Assembly (NCBI GenBank): GCA_902778165.1
Contig: CACYWQ010000004.1
Span: forward strand, 48,218-112,217
Source: an uncultured Lachnospiraceae bacterium
GTDB taxonomy: Bacteria > Bacillota > Clostridia > Lachnospirales > Lachnospiraceae
Direction: 5' to 3'
Length of the DNA stretch: 64,000 bases
Position 1 is the stretch's first letter; each line of letters starts with the position of its first letter. The notes under the pieces are model-generated. The model was not told the origin of the DNA. It searched no databases and worked only from the letters and a program-made list of their open reading frames with translations. Below, piece by piece: positions 10,627 to 20,792 of the stretch. Position numbers and translations under genes: made by a program.

Positions 10627-10664
10627 TGTGACAAGACGTCCGTGTCCGGATTGCTCACACCTAT
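10627..10664 (+). promoter_or_regulatory. Stem-loop in the rpsT leader
   Basis: GTGTGA (10626-10631) can pair with TCACAC (~10656-10661), enclosing a GC-rich inner part (GACGTCCGTGTCCGG). This places a structured element between the promoter and the start codon of S20. It could serve autogenous control, which is known for S20 in other bacteria. It is proposed from base pairing only. Confidence 0.4.
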
Positions 10665-10697
10665 TACTAACACTGAATCTGATAGGAGGTGGAGAAC

Positions 10698-10961
10698 TTG
10701 GCTAATATCAAATCCGCTAAGAAGAGAATCTTAGTATCAAATGCCAATGCAGAGCGCAATAAGGCTATCAAGTCCGGCGTTAAGACTTCTGTTAAGAAGG
10801 TAATGAGCGCAATTGAATCCGGGGACAAGGAAGCTGCAGCAGCTGCTTTAGTCGAGGCCACAGCTACAATAGACAAGGCTACATCTAAGGGAGTATATCA
10901 TAAGAATACTTCATCAAGAAAGGTATCTCGTCTTAGCCAGGCTGTTAACAAGATGGCATAA
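10698..10961 (+). CDS. rpsT: 30S ribosomal protein S20
   Basis: An 87-residue basic protein that binds 16S rRNA in the body of the small subunit. The TTG at 10698 gives the canonical N terminus MANIKSAKKRI. A GTG nine bases upstream (10689) is in frame but overlaps the Shine-Dalgarno AGGAGG (10684-10689), so it is rejected. Length and composition match the family. It has its own promoter and terminator, so it is a single-gene unit. The weak start codon may relate to autoregulation, since E. coli rpsT also uses a non-ATG start. Confidence 0.95.
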   Translation: MANIKSAKKRILVSNANAERNKAIKSGVKTSVKKVMSAIESGDKEAAAAALVEATATIDKATSKGVYHKNTSSRKVSRLSQAVNKMA

Positions 10962-10983
10962 TATCTAAGTATTGTAATTCTGA

Positions 10984-11012
10984 CCGCGTGACCGTCATCA
11001 CGCGGTTTTTTT
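10984..11012 (+). terminator. Rho-independent terminator of rpsT
   Basis: CCGCGTGA (10984-10991) pairs with TCACGCGG (10998-11005) around a six-base loop, followed by seven T residues. Confidence 0.93.
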
Positions 11013-11051
11013 ATGCATTAAAATATAATGTGAAGGGTAGGTAGAGAAGTA

Positions 11052-12113
11052 ATGGCTAATTTTACCATTGAACAGGTTCTAAGAGTTGCGGTAGAAGCGG
11101 GGGCTTCAGATGTGCATATCACTGTTGGTGTGCCGCCTAAGATGCGTGTCAACGGAAGATTGATGGCTATGGAGTATGACAGACTCATGCCGGATGACAC
11201 TAAGGAACTGCTGTACAGCATAATGAACGATCAACAAATTCAGAAGTTTACGGAGAAGGGTGAGCATGACTTCTCATACTCGCTTCCGGAGTTGGGACGT
11301 TACCGTGTCAATGCTTTCAGACAGCGTGGTACATGTGCAATGGCACTTCGTTTGGTTAGTTCCGATGTTCCGTCTCCGGAATCATTGGGTGTTCCGGAGT
11401 CTGTTATAGATTTGTATAACCGTAAGAGAGGACTTATTCTTGTAACCGGTCCCACCGGTTCAGGTAAGTCAACAACACTTGCGGCTATTATTGACAGAAT
11501 CAATCATCAAAGAGATGCTCACGTAATCACACTTGAGGATCCCATCGAGTATTTGCACAGACATGATAAGTCAATCGTCAATCAGCGAGAAATCGGTCTT
11601 GACAGCCAGTCATATGCCAACGCTTTAAGAGCGGCTCTTCGTGAAGATCCCGATGTAATTCTGGTCGGTGAGATGCGTGACTTTGAGACAATATCCGTAG
11701 CTATTACGGCTGCCGAGACGGGCCACTTGGTGCTTTCTACATTGCATACCATCGGTGCTGCATCTACAGTAGACCGTGTAATTGATGTATTCCCGCCTCA
11801 TCAGCAGCAGCAGATAAGAGTTCAGCTTGCAAACGTGCTCGAAGCAGTTATTTCACAGCAACTTATGCCGACATCAGACGGAAAGGGCCGTGTAGCTGCA
11901 TTTGAGGTGCTTCACACAACTAATGCCGTTAAGAACCTTATAAGAGAAGGTAAATCTCATCAGCTTACTTCCGTTATGCAGACCAACCGTAAGATGGGCA
12001 TGATTACGATGGATGATTGCATACAGCAGATTTATTTCGCTAACAGAATCAGCAAGGAGACTGCGGTTCAGTTTGCCGTAGATCCCGATGCTATGGAGAA
12101 TAAACTCTTCTAG
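11052..12113 (+). CDS. pilT: PilT-type twitching motility ATPase
   Basis: A hexameric secretion ATPase of 353 residues that drives type IV pilus retraction in characterised species. N-terminal PAS-like PilT domain (SDVHITVGVPPKMRVNG), Walker A GPTGSGKST (~132-140), Asp box, Walker B ILVGEMRD (~203), His box HLVLSTLHT, and the PilT-specific C-terminal part including the AIRNLIRE-like AVKNLIREGK. Full family length. No pilin, PilB, PilC or prepilin peptidase gene is adjacent. Flanked by terminators, so it is transcribed alone. A PilT-like role in DNA uptake is suggested by comM and dprA following it, but that is inference. Confidence 0.92.
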   Translation: MANFTIEQVLRVAVEAGASDVHITVGVPPKMRVNGRLMAMEYDRLMPDDTKELLYSIMNDQQIQKFTEKGEHDFSYSLPELGRYRVNAFRQRGTCAMALRLVSSDVPSPESLGVPESVIDLYNRKRGLILVTGPTGSGKSTTLAAIIDRINHQRDAHVITLEDPIEYLHRHDKSIVNQREIGLDSQSYANALRAALREDPDVILVGEMRDFETISVAITAAETGHLVLSTLHTIGAASTVDRVIDVFPPHQQQQIRVQLANVLEAVISQQLMPTSDGKGRVAAFEVLHTTNAVKNLIREGKSHQLTSVMQTNRKMGMITMDDCIQQIYFANRISKETAVQFAVDPDAMENKLF

Positions 12114-12132
12114 AAATGATATATAATATATG

Positions 12133-12165
12133 ATAAGGACCGGTGTATTCCGGTCCTTATTTTTT
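12133..12165 (+). terminator. Rho-independent terminator of pilT
   Basis: ATAAGGACCGG (12133-12143) pairs perfectly with CCGGTCCTTAT (12150-12160) around a TGTATT loop, followed by a T-run. Confidence 0.94.
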
Positions 12166-12168
12166 GTG

Positions 12169-12197
12169 TTGACACCACAACGCGTGTATGCTATTTT
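12169..12197 (+). promoter_or_regulatory. Promoter of comM-dprA
   Basis: TTGACA at 12169-12174, a 17-base spacer, TATTTT at 12192-12197. It begins just after the pilT terminator and lies ~84 bases before the comM start. Confidence 0.72.
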
Positions 12198-12280
12198 AAC
12201 AGTACTTCGATTCATTTCGATTTTTCACTTAGGTTTTCCCAGTTATATCAAGTAAATAATTATGGAATGGAGGGACGTTT

Positions 12281-13816
12281 ATGTATTCTTCTGTCTGTTC
12301 GGGTGCCGTTAACGGAATGGCATCCTATATCGCGTCCGTTGAAGTGGACGTAAGCAGAGGATTGCCCGGATTTGATATGGTGGGCAAATTATCCAATGAA
12401 GTAAAAGAAGCAAAGGAAAGAATTAAGGTTGCACTCAAAAACTGCGGAATAGATATTCCGCCGGTTAAGATTACAGTCAATATATCGCCTGCGGATATAA
12501 GCAAATCCGGGGTCGGATTCGATCTTCCGATTGCTATGGGCATACTGACATCATTGGGACAAATACCCAAAGAGAATATTGAAGATATTCTGATAATCGG
12601 AGAACTCGGACTTATGGGCGATGTCAAGCCTGTAAGCGGGGTGCTTCCCATAGTGATTAAGGCCAAGGAAGAAGGAAAAAGGGGATGTATATTGCCTGTC
12701 GGGAATATAAAGGAGGCATCATATGTTAAAGGCATAGATGTTATTCCTGTCACTGATATGTGTGAGGCAGTGAGTATACTGCAGAATAGGGAACTTTTAA
12801 GAACCATGGTCTGTGAAATGTCTGATTATGTAAGTGATGATAAGTATTCGGAGGATATTCCGGATTACTCGGATGTTGTGGGTCAGGAGAGCTGTATAAG
12901 GGCAGCCACGGTCGCGGCGGCAGGATTTCATCATATGTTAATAACCGGGCCTCCGGGAGCGGGCAAGACAATGATTGCCAAGCGTATCAGATCAATCATG
13001 CAACCTCTTGATGAAGCTGAAAGTCTTGAAGTATCAACAATATACAGTATATCGGGAATGTTAAATGAGGAAAGACCGTATATTACCGTAAGGCCGTTTA
13101 TACAACCGCACCATACGGCAACGCGTGTAACCCTGGCGGGAGGGGGAATGTATCCGAGGCCGGGAGCTATGTCCCTTGCACACAAAGGAGTATTATTCCT
13201 TGATGAGTTCCCGGAATTTAGCAGAGAGTGCATAGAGGTATTAAGAGAGCCCTTAGAGGAGAAGAAAATACAATTATCCAGGGGAAAGGCGACTTATACA
13301 TACCCTGCTGATTTTATGCTTGTAGCTGCAGCCAATCCCTGCCCCTGCGGCCATTATCCAGACAGAAATCAGTGTAACTGCTCGGATGGAATGATAGCCA
13401 GATACAGGAGCAGAATATCGGGCCCCGTCAAAGACAGAATAGACATCATAGTAAGTGCATCCCGAATCGATGCCGACAGAATGATCGGCAGTAAAAGAAA
13501 TGAGAATAAAAGAAATATCAGCAGTGAGATATTAAGAGAAGATGTCAGGAGAGCACTAAATAAACAGCAAACCAGATATTCAGGAACGAATATCAGATAT
13601 AACAGCGAGATACCTTCGGGGCATATTGATGAATATTGTGCGCTTATGGGTGAGGAGAAGGAGTATATGAAGGATGTATATGATGCAATGGAATTAACCG
13701 CAAGGTCTTACCATAAGATACTTAAGGTTGCCAGGACAATAGCTGATCTTGACGATGATGATGAAATACGGATTAAGCATTTGGCTGAGGCGGTAAGTTA
13801 TAGGGGAGGACTGTAA
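12281..13816 (+). CDS. comM: ComM/YifB family Mg-chelatase-like AAA+ ATPase
   Basis: A 511-residue AAA+ protein. It has an N-terminal Lon-like fold domain (residues ~1-170), then an AAA+ module with Walker A GPPGAGKTM (~223), Walker B GVLFLDEFPEF, the CPCGHYPD zinc-like loop, and a C-terminal Mg-chelatase domain. ComM is a hexameric helicase promoting branch migration during natural transformation; the family is widespread also in species not shown to be competent. ATG at 12281 follows GGAGGGAC. Its stop overlaps the dprA ATG by one base, so the two are translationally coupled. Confidence 0.93.
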   Translation: MYSSVCSGAVNGMASYIASVEVDVSRGLPGFDMVGKLSNEVKEAKERIKVALKNCGIDIPPVKITVNISPADISKSGVGFDLPIAMGILTSLGQIPKENIEDILIIGELGLMGDVKPVSGVLPIVIKAKEEGKRGCILPVGNIKEASYVKGIDVIPVTDMCEAVSILQNRELLRTMVCEMSDYVSDDKYSEDIPDYSDVVGQESCIRAATVAAAGFHHMLITGPPGAGKTMIAKRIRSIMQPLDEAESLEVSTIYSISGMLNEERPYITVRPFIQPHHTATRVTLAGGGMYPRPGAMSLAHKGVLFLDEFPEFSRECIEVLREPLEEKKIQLSRGKATYTYPADFMLVAAANPCPCGHYPDRNQCNCSDGMIARYRSRISGPVKDRIDIIVSASRIDADRMIGSKRNENKRNISSEILREDVRRALNKQQTRYSGTNIRYNSEIPSGHIDEYCALMGEEKEYMKDVYDAMELTARSYHKILKVARTIADLDDDDEIRIKHLAEAVSYRGGL

Positions 13817-14781
13817 TGAATTCAAAGATAACGTCACAATTAATTAAAAGAGAAATTAATTATATCACACGCGATGACGAGGAGTATCCAAGGCGCTTAA
13901 GAGATATCAATTCCGCTCCAAAACAATTATATTACATTGGAAATCTGCCGGATCAGAATATGTTAAGTGTGGCAATAGTGGGGGCGAGGAATTGCTCCGG
14001 ATACGGAAGGCAAATGGCCAGGGAATTTGCCAGAGAGATTGCACAGGCAGGGATCCAGGTGATCAGCGGTATGGCTGACGGAATCGACGGTATAGCTCAG
14101 ATGTCGGCATTATCGGTGGGCGGTAAATCTTATGCAGTGTTAGGCGGAGGAGTGGATATATGCTATCCCACGGGCAATATGAGATTATACGAACGACTTA
14201 TGGATGAAGGCGGGCTTATAAGTGAATTTCCCGTAGGCAGTCCGACGCTGGGGCGTAATTTTGCGATTCGAAACAGGATAATATCTGCACTTTCGGATGC
14301 AGTCCTTGTCATTGAGGCAAGAGAAAAAAGCGGAACGCTTATTACGGTGACTTATGCCCTTGAGCAAGGCAAAGATGTATATGCGCTCCCGGGAAGGGTG
14401 ACTGATTCACTGAGCTTGGGATGCAATAAATTAATTGCGGACGGAGCAATTCCGTTAATAAGACCCTATGATTTTGTAAGAGATTTTCTTGATAATATGG
14501 GGAATAAAGAAAGGACAGACAATTACAAAGCACCTACCACAAACCCTGGAAATGACAATATTCATGAATTCATGACATCCAAACAAAGAGCAATAGTTTC
14601 AGTGCTTGATTATAATCCCAAAAGTGTCAGCGAAATACTTTATGACTTAAGTGATAAAACCGATATTGAGATTCCTGAATTGCTTGAGAACCTGACTCAT
14701 ATGACCATTCGGCATATGATTGATTGCGTCGACGGAAATAACTATTGCATCCATGCCGAAAATGACGGTGCAAGCCGTTAA
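13816..14781 (+). CDS. dprA: DNA processing protein DprA
   Basis: Loads RecA on incoming single-stranded DNA during transformation. A 321-residue protein with an extended Rossmann fold: VGARNCSGYGRQMAREFA, then GMADGIDGIAQ and GGGVDICYP, with IVSEFP-like LISEFPVGSP. A short C-terminal region resembles the DprA winged helix. Reading frame overlaps comM (TAATG). Together with comM and the neighbouring pilT it forms a DNA-uptake-associated block. The usual clostridial downstream partner topA is absent here. Confidence 0.95.
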   Translation: MNSKITSQLIKREINYITRDDEEYPRRLRDINSAPKQLYYIGNLPDQNMLSVAIVGARNCSGYGRQMAREFAREIAQAGIQVISGMADGIDGIAQMSALSVGGKSYAVLGGGVDICYPTGNMRLYERLMDEGGLISEFPVGSPTLGRNFAIRNRIISALSDAVLVIEAREKSGTLITVTYALEQGKDVYALPGRVTDSLSLGCNKLIADGAIPLIRPYDFVRDFLDNMGNKERTDNYKAPTTNPGNDNIHEFMTSKQRAIVSVLDYNPKSVSEILYDLSDKTDIEIPELLENLTHMTIRHMIDCVDGNNYCIHAENDGASR

Positions 14782-14842
14782 TAATACTTGTTAGAATCTG
14801 GGTTATTTGGTAAAATATAAGACGTTTCGGAAAGCAGACGGA

Positions 14843-14888
14843 AGAGATATTTTGACTCATAACATAGGTAGTGGTATGATATATCTCT
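14843..14888 (+). promoter_or_regulatory. ptb-buk promoter framed by an inverted repeat
   Basis: TTGACT (14852-14857), 17-base spacer, TATGAT (14875-14880). AGAGATAT at 14843-14850 and its exact reverse complement ATATCTCT at 14881-14888 bracket the promoter core. A second hairpin, GTACATA-N5-TATGTAC (14897-14915), lies in the leader without a T-run. The promoter call is good; the operator reading is speculative. Confidence 0.65.
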
Positions 14889-14979
14889 GTGGGTTTGTAC
14901 ATATTATTTATGTACCACCATACATTTAAGCAAATTACAGGCATAAGCCTGCAACAATACAAATAAACGGAGGATTAAA

Positions 14980-15900
14980 ATGAGCGACACTAACAGCAAA
15001 TCATTTGAAGATTTATTATCTAAGGTAGGTCAGGCAGGACGCAAGAAACTGTCTGTTGCGGTAGCACAGGACAAGGCGGTTTTGGAGGCCGTTAAGGTAG
15101 CCAAAGAGAGTGGCATTGCTGATTCCATTCTGGTAGGTGATGCGGATGAAATAGCCAAGATTGCCGCTGAGATAGGTATGAATCTTGACGAATACAGTGT
15201 AATAGATGAGAAGGATATTGTAGAGGCTTCACTTAAGGCGGTTAAGCTTGTTCACGACGGTGAGGCAGATATGTACATGAAGGGCCTTCTGCCTACGGGA
15301 ACATTCCTTAAGAGCGTACTTAACAAGGAAGTTGGTCTTCGTACAGGTAAGCCCTTATCGCATGTATGCGTGTTCGAGATTCCCGGCATAGACAGACTCT
15401 TGTTCTTCACGGATGTGGCTTTCATGCCTTATCCTACGCTTGAAGATAAGAAGTGCATGATAGAGTATACGGTTGATGTTGCCAAGGCATGCGGAGTGAA
15501 CATGCCTAAGGTAGCAGCACTTGCGGCACTTGAGACAGTCAATGAGAAGATGCCCGTAACTTTGGATGCTGCAGAACTTACAAAGATGAATGAAGCAGGA
15601 GAAATTAAGGATTGTATAATCGACGGACCTCTTTCGCTTGATATAGCTCTGTATAAGGAAGCTGCAGAAGAGAAGGGCGCGCTTGACCGAAGAGTTGCAG
15701 GAGATGCAGATATCCTTGTATTCCCTGATATCCATGCGGGTAATCTTACATATAAGGCAATAGTGCATATGGTTCCTTGCAAGAACGGTAATATCTTAAC
15801 AGGAACCAAGGCTCCGGTTATATTGACATCTAGATCTGATACCGTGGATGTTAAGGTTAATTCGATTGCCTTAGCAGCACTTGTATCAAACAGATTATAA
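14980..15900 (+). CDS. ptb: Phosphate butyryltransferase
   Basis: Converts butyryl-CoA and phosphate to butyryl phosphate, the first step of the kinase route to butyrate. A 306-residue protein of the phosphotransacetylase/phosphotransbutyrylase fold, with [12 protein letters not shown] near the N terminus, [19 protein letters not shown], and the C-terminal [17 protein letters not shown]. Length is that of Ptb and shorter than classical Pta. The butyrate kinase gene 37 bases downstream supports butyryl rather than acetyl specificity. ATG at 14980 follows GGAGG. Substrate range (isobutyryl, valeryl) cannot be told from sequence. Confidence 0.92.
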   Translation: MSDTNSKSFEDLLSKVGQAGRKKLSVAVAQDKAVLEAVKVAKESGIADSILVGDADEIAKIAAEIGMNLDEYSVIDEKDIVEASLKAVKLVHDGEADMYMKGLLPTGTFLKSVLNKEVGLRTGKPLSHVCVFEIPGIDRLLFFTDVAFMPYPTLEDKKCMIEYTVDVAKACGVNMPKVAALAALETVNEKMPVTLDAAELTKMNEAGEIKDCIIDGPLSLDIALYKEAAEEKGALDRRVAGDADILVFPDIHAGNLTYKAIVHMVPCKNGNILTGTKAPVILTSRSDTVDVKVNSIALAALVSNRL

Positions 15901-15937
15901 TCAATCGTCAGGATTCAAAATCAGAAAGGAATTATTT

Positions 15938-17005
15938 ATGAGTATTAAGAGTCTTATTATCAATCCCGGTTCAACTTCCACCAAGATAGGTGTATTCGAG
16001 GATGAGAATCTGTTATTTGAGGAGACGCTTCGTCATTCAACGGAAGAGATAGGCAAGTATGCATCGATTGTTGATCAGAAGGATTTTCGTAAGAACATTA
16101 TCATAGATCTTCTTAAGAAGAAGGATTTTGATATCAAGTCGCTTAACATGGTTGTGGGAAGAGGAGGAATGCTTAAGCCCATCCCCGGCGGTACATATAA
16201 GGTTACTGATAATCTGTTACATGACCTTGAGATTGGTAAGCAGGGACAGCATGCATCTAATTTAGGTGGTATCCTTGCTAAAGAAATCGGCGATGAGATT
16301 GGTGTTCCGAGCTTTATCGTTGATCCCGTAGTAGTGGATGAACTCTGTGACATAGCAAGATATTCAGGCGTTCCTGAGCTTCCGCGTACAAGTGTGTTCC
16401 ATGCGCTTAACCAGAAGGCGGTAGCCAAGAGATATGCCAAGGAGAATAATAAAGCATATGACAGTCTTAATCTCATAGTAGTACATATGGGTGGAGGAGT
16501 ATCTGTAGGTGCTCACAAAAACGGTTGTGTAATAGATGTATTCAATGCCCTTGACGGTGACGGTGCATTCTCACCAGAGCGTGCAGGTGCAGCTCCTTCA
16601 GGTGCACTTATCAAGATGTGTTTCTCAGGCAAATATACGGAAGCTGAAGTCTACAAGAAGTTCGTGGGCGGCGGCGGATTCAATGCATATCTTGGAACCA
16701 ATGACATGAGAGATGTTGATAAGATGGTTGAAAGCGGAGATGCCAAAGCCAAAGAAGCAAGAGATGCATTTATTTTCCAGGTAAGCAAGAATATCGGCTC
16801 AATGTCGACAGTCCTTAAAGGTAAGGTAGATGCCATTGTGGTAACCGGCGGAATCGCATATGACAAGGCTGTTGTAAACGGCCTTAAGGAAGCCTGCGAG
16901 TGGATTGCACCATTCACGGTATATCCCGGAGAAGATGAGTTACTTGCGCTTGTACAGGGCGGATTAAGAGTATTAAACGGCGAGGAAGAAGCCAAAGAAT
17001 ATTAA
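15938..17005 (+). CDS. buk: Butyrate kinase
   Basis: Transfers the phosphate of butyryl phosphate to ADP, giving butyrate and ATP. A 355-residue ASKHA-fold acid kinase: [12 protein letters not shown] at the N terminus (~8-19), [21 protein letters not shown]-like [14 protein letters not shown], and [12 protein letters not shown]. The ATG at 15938 lies seven bases after AGAAAGGA; an upstream ATG at 15881 would overlap the ptb end and add 19 residues with no ribosome site. Forms the ptb-buk operon. Confidence 0.95.
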   Translation: MSIKSLIINPGSTSTKIGVFEDENLLFEETLRHSTEEIGKYASIVDQKDFRKNIIIDLLKKKDFDIKSLNMVVGRGGMLKPIPGGTYKVTDNLLHDLEIGKQGQHASNLGGILAKEIGDEIGVPSFIVDPVVVDELCDIARYSGVPELPRTSVFHALNQKAVAKRYAKENNKAYDSLNLIVVHMGGGVSVGAHKNGCVIDVFNALDGDGAFSPERAGAAPSGALIKMCFSGKYTEAEVYKKFVGGGGFNAYLGTNDMRDVDKMVESGDAKAKEARDAFIFQVSKNIGSMSTVLKGKVDAIVVTGGIAYDKAVVNGLKEACEWIAPFTVYPGEDELLALVQGGLRVLNGEEEAKEY

Positions 17006-17043
17006 TTCCTGAATTAATTTATGGAATATGATCAAGGAGTTCT

Positions 17044-19620
17044 ATGAGTAAAATATCTGATAAGATCTTCGGCACACACAGTGAACGAGAGCTTAAGCGC
17101 ATATATCCGATAGTGGATAAGATAGAGAAGTTGCGTCCCGAGTATAAGAAATTGAGCGACGATCAACTTAAAGCTAAAACCAAGGAATTTAAGGACAGAC
17201 TTGAAGCCGGAGAGACCCTGGATGATCTGTTGCCGGAAGCTTTTGCAACGGTAAGAGAGGCAGCAAGCAGAGTGCTTGGTATGGAGCATTACAGGGTACA
17301 GTTAATCGGTGGTATTATATTGCATCAGGGTCGAATCGCTGAGATGCGTACCGGTGAAGGTAAGACGCTTGTATCAACATGTCCGGCTTATCTTAATGCA
17401 CTTAAGGGTGAGGGTGTATACATTGTCACGGTCAACGACTATCTGGCCAAGCGTGATGCCGAACTCATGGGACAGGTTCATGTCTTCTTGGGATTAACCG
17501 TCGGAGTTGTACTTGCGGGAATGACTCCCGAGGAGAGGCAGAAAGCCTACGGTTGCGACATAACGTATGTTACCAATAACGAGTTGGGCTTCGATTACTT
17601 AAGAGATAACATGGTAATCTACAAGGAGCAGCTCGTGCTTCGTAATTTAAGCTACTGTATCATCGACGAGGTTGACTCGGTTCTTATCGATGAAGCGAGA
17701 ACCCCTCTTATCATATCCGGTCAGAGTGGTAAGTCAACGAAACTGTATGAGGCTTGTGATATCCTGGCACGTCAGATGCAACGTGGTGCCGATATGGAAG
17801 ATTTATCCAAGATGGATATCATCATGGGTGTCGTTCAGGAGGAAAGCGGTGACTTTATTGTAAATGAGAAGGATAAGAACCTTAATCTTACCGAGCGCGG
17901 TGTGGAGAAGGTAGAGCAGTTCTTCCATATAGACAATCTTGCAGATCCCGAGAATATCGAGATACAGCATAATATCATTCTTGCATTAAGAGCCCATAAT
18001 CTGATGTTCAGAGATCAGGATTACGTGGTTAAAGATGATCAGGTTATGATAGTCGATGAATTTACCGGACGTATAATGCCCGGAAGAAGATATTCAGACG
18101 GATTACATCAGGCGATTGAAGCCAAGGAACACGTTAAGGTTAAGCGCGAGAGTAAGACACTTGCTACGGTTACTTTCCAGAACTTCTTTAATAAGTTTGA
18201 GAAGAAAGCCGGTATGACAGGTACGGCGCTTACCGAGGAACACGAGTTCAGAGATATATATGAGATGGACGTAATAGTCATTCCAACCAACCGTCCAGTT
18301 CTTCGTGTTGACCATCAGGATGCGGTATATAAGACAAAACGTGAGAAACTTAATGCTATTGTCAATGCCGTTAAGGAAGCGCATGATAAAGGCCAGCCTG
18401 TTTTGGTAGGTACGATTACGATAGAAGCCAGTGAGGAACTCTCAGCTATGCTTCGTAAGCAGGGAATAGAGCATAAGGTTTTAAATGCGAAGTTCCATGA
18501 ACTTGAGGCTGAGATCGTGGCAGAGGCCGGAGGCAAAGGCAAGGTTACGATTGCTACCAACATGGCCGGTCGTGGTACGGATATTAAGATTGATGATGAA
18601 GTTAAGAGTCTTGGCGGACTTAAGATAATAGGTACGGAGCGACATGAGTCAAGACGTATCGACAACCAGTTAAGAGGTCGTTCAGGTCGTCAGGGAGATC
18701 CCGGTGAATCCAAGTTCTACATATCACTTGAAGACGATCTTATGAGATTGTTCGGTTCTGAGAGACTTATCAATATGTTCAATACTTTGGGTATACCCGA
18801 GGGACAGGAAATTGAGCATAAGATGTTAAGTAATGCCATAGAGAATGCTCAGAAGAAGATAGAGATGAACAACTTCGGTATACGTAAGAATCTTCTTGAG
18901 TATGACCGTGTAAACAATGAGCAAAGAGAGATAATCTATGCAGAGCGTCGCAGAGTTCTTGACGGTGAGAGCATGAGAGACGTTATCTATAAGATGCTTC
19001 AGGATATTGTCGAGAGTACCGTGGATAATACCATCGGTGAAGATAACAGACCGGAAGACTGGGATTTAAAGGATCTTAATGCTGAACTGTTGCCTATCAT
19101 TCCACTTGAGCCGGTTACGGTTGAAAGACTGAATGTTAAGAATAAGGCAGGACTTAAGCAGGCGCTTAAGGAAGAAGCGGTTAAGTTCTATGAGAGCAAG
19201 GAAGCGGAATTCCCTCAGGCTGAGATGATAAGAGAACTTGAGCGAGTAATCTTGCTTAAGACCATAGACCGTAAGTGGATGGATCATATCGATGATATGG
19301 ATCAGTTACGTCAGGGTATCGGATTGCAGGCATACGGTCAGAGAGATCCGGTTGTTGAGTATAAGATGAGCGGTTATGATATGTTCGATTCCATGACCGA
19401 TGCAATAAGAGAAGATACCGTTAAACTTCTGTGCCATGTAAGAGTGGAGGAGAAGGTTGAGCGTGAGCAGGTAGCCAAGGTTACGGGTACCAACAAAGAC
19501 GATTCACTGGCCAAGCAGCCGGTTAAGCGTATGGAGGGTAAGGTATACCCCAACGATCCGTGTCCCTGCGGCAGCGGCAAGAAGTATAAGCAGTGCCACG
19601 GCAGGAGAGAACAGATTTAA
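17044..19620 (+). CDS. secA: Preprotein translocase ATPase SecA
   Basis: Motor that pushes unfolded preproteins through SecYEG at the membrane. An 858-residue protein with Walker A MRTGEGKT (~100-107), [13 protein letters not shown], the preprotein cross-linking and helical scaffold domains, and a C-terminal SEC-C zinc motif [15 protein letters not shown]. Length is normal for the family. ATG at 17044, with AAGGAG at ~17034-17039. It is followed by prfB after 42 bases, the conserved secA-prfB order of Firmicutes. Confidence 0.97.
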   Translation: MSKISDKIFGTHSERELKRIYPIVDKIEKLRPEYKKLSDDQLKAKTKEFKDRLEAGETLDDLLPEAFATVREAASRVLGMEHYRVQLIGGIILHQGRIAEMRTGEGKTLVSTCPAYLNALKGEGVYIVTVNDYLAKRDAELMGQVHVFLGLTVGVVLAGMTPEERQKAYGCDITYVTNNELGFDYLRDNMVIYKEQLVLRNLSYCIIDEVDSVLIDEARTPLIISGQSGKSTKLYEACDILARQMQRGADMEDLSKMDIIMGVVQEESGDFIVNEKDKNLNLTERGVEKVEQFFHIDNLADPENIEIQHNIILALRAHNLMFRDQDYVVKDDQVMIVDEFTGRIMPGRRYSDGLHQAIEAKEHVKVKRESKTLATVTFQNFFNKFEKKAGMTGTALTEEHEFRDIYEMDVIVIPTNRPVLRVDHQDAVYKTKREKLNAIVNAVKEAHDKGQPVLVGTITIEASEELSAMLRKQGIEHKVLNAKFHELEAEIVAEAGGKGKVTIATNMAGRGTDIKIDDEVKSLGGLKIIGTERHESRRIDNQLRGRSGRQGDPGESKFYISLEDDLMRLFGSERLINMFNTLGIPEGQEIEHKMLSNAIENAQKKIEMNNFGIRKNLLEYDRVNNEQREIIYAERRRVLDGESMRDVIYKMLQDIVESTVDNTIGEDNRPEDWDLKDLNAELLPIIPLEPVTVERLNVKNKAGLKQALKEEAVKFYESKEAEFPQAEMIRELERVILLKTIDRKWMDHIDDMDQLRQGIGLQAYGQRDPVVEYKMSGYDMFDSMTDAIREDTVKLLCHVRVEEKVEREQVAKVTGTNKDDSLAKQPVKRMEGKVYPNDPCPCGSGKKYKQCHGRREQI

Positions 19621-19662
19621 TCACTCCCGTGAAAATTCGGGAATTATAAGATAGGACGTATT

Positions 19663-20778
19663 ATGGTAGAGTTAGACCAGTTCAAAGGCGAACTGTCCAA
19701 GTATAAAGAGCCCCTTGCCGAAGTGGAGGCGTCTCTTGGTCTTAAGGATAAAGAGGCCAGAATTGAAGAATTGGAACGTGAGATGGAGGCACCCGGATTC
19801 TGGGATGCCCCCGATTCTTCCAATGCCAAGATGAAGGACCTTAAGAACATGAAGGACACGGTAGCCAAGATTGAGGGTCTTAAGACGCAATATGAGGATA
19901 TTGAGACCCTTATCGAGATGGGCTATGAAGAGTCCGATGAGAGCCTTATTCCTGAGATAAGAAGCGAACTTGATAAATTTATTGCTGATCTTGAGGATAT
20001 TCGTATAAGTACTCTGTTATCCGGAGAATTTGACAGAAACAATGCGATTCTTAAGTTAAATGCCGGCGCAGGAGGAACGGAGAGTTGTGACTGGGCGCAG
20101 ATGCTATACCGTATGTATACAAGATGGGCCGAGAAGAAGGGCTATTCGTTAGAAGTGCTTGATTATCTTGACGGAGATGAAGCCGGAATCAAATCCGTTA
20201 CTTTCCAGGTAAACGGTGAGAATGCATATGGATATCTTAAGTCTGAGAAAGGTGTTCACAGACTTGTGCGTATTTCGCCCTTTAATGCACAGGGTAAGAG
20301 ACAGACTTCGTTTGTGTCGCTTGATGTAATGCCTGAGATAGATGAGGATCTGGATGTTGAGATAAACGACGATGATATCCGTGTAGATACTTACAGAAGC
20401 TCGGGCGCGGGCGGTCAGCATATCAATAAGACTTCATCTGCCATTCGTATCACGCATCTTCCCACGGGAATTGTGGTTCAATGCCAGAACGAGAGAAGTC
20501 AGCACATGAATAAAGATAAAGCGATGCAGATGCTTAAGAGTAAGCTCTACATGCTTAAATTAGAGGAAAACAAAGAGAAACTTGATGATATAAGAGGCGA
20601 GGTTACCGAGATTGGCTGGGGTAACCAGATAAGATCCTATGTCTTCCAACCCTATAAGCTTGTTAAAGACTTGCGTACCGGAGTGGAAAGCGGTAATGTC
20701 GATGCTGTCATGGACGGCGCACTGGATCCGTTTATAGGCGGTTATCTTAAGTATATCAATAACGGCGGCAAAGCCTAG
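19663..20778 (+). CDS. prfB: Peptide chain release factor 2, read in one frame
   Basis: Terminates translation at UGA and UAA. A 371-residue protein with SPF-type motif region HRLVRISPFNAQGKRQTSF and the catalytic GGQ loop (SGAGGQHINK, ~249-252). Many bacterial prfB genes need a +1 frameshift at CUU-UGA near codon 25. Here the equivalent place reads GGT CTT AAG GAT (Gly-Leu-Lys-Asp) and the whole gene is open without a shift, so the autoregulatory recoding site is absent. ATG at 19663. Confidence 0.95.
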   Translation: MVELDQFKGELSKYKEPLAEVEASLGLKDKEARIEELEREMEAPGFWDAPDSSNAKMKDLKNMKDTVAKIEGLKTQYEDIETLIEMGYEESDESLIPEIRSELDKFIADLEDIRISTLLSGEFDRNNAILKLNAGAGGTESCDWAQMLYRMYTRWAEKKGYSLEVLDYLDGDEAGIKSVTFQVNGENAYGYLKSEKGVHRLVRISPFNAQGKRQTSFVSLDVMPEIDEDLDVEINDDDIRVDTYRSSGAGGQHINKTSSAIRITHLPTGIVVQCQNERSQHMNKDKAMQMLKSKLYMLKLEENKEKLDDIRGEVTEIGWGNQIRSYVFQPYKLVKDLRTGVESGNVDAVMDGALDPFIGGYLKYINNGGKA

Positions 20779-20792
20779 TCTTGGAGCGTAAT

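Noticed and set aside
12325-13233. Long open frames on the strand opposite comM and other genes
   Set aside because: They are antisense to genes with clear family motifs, have no ribosome sites and no homology I recognise.
19663-19780. Programmed +1 frameshift in prfB
   Set aside because: No in-frame stop is present; CTT is followed by AAG, so the whole protein is in one frame.
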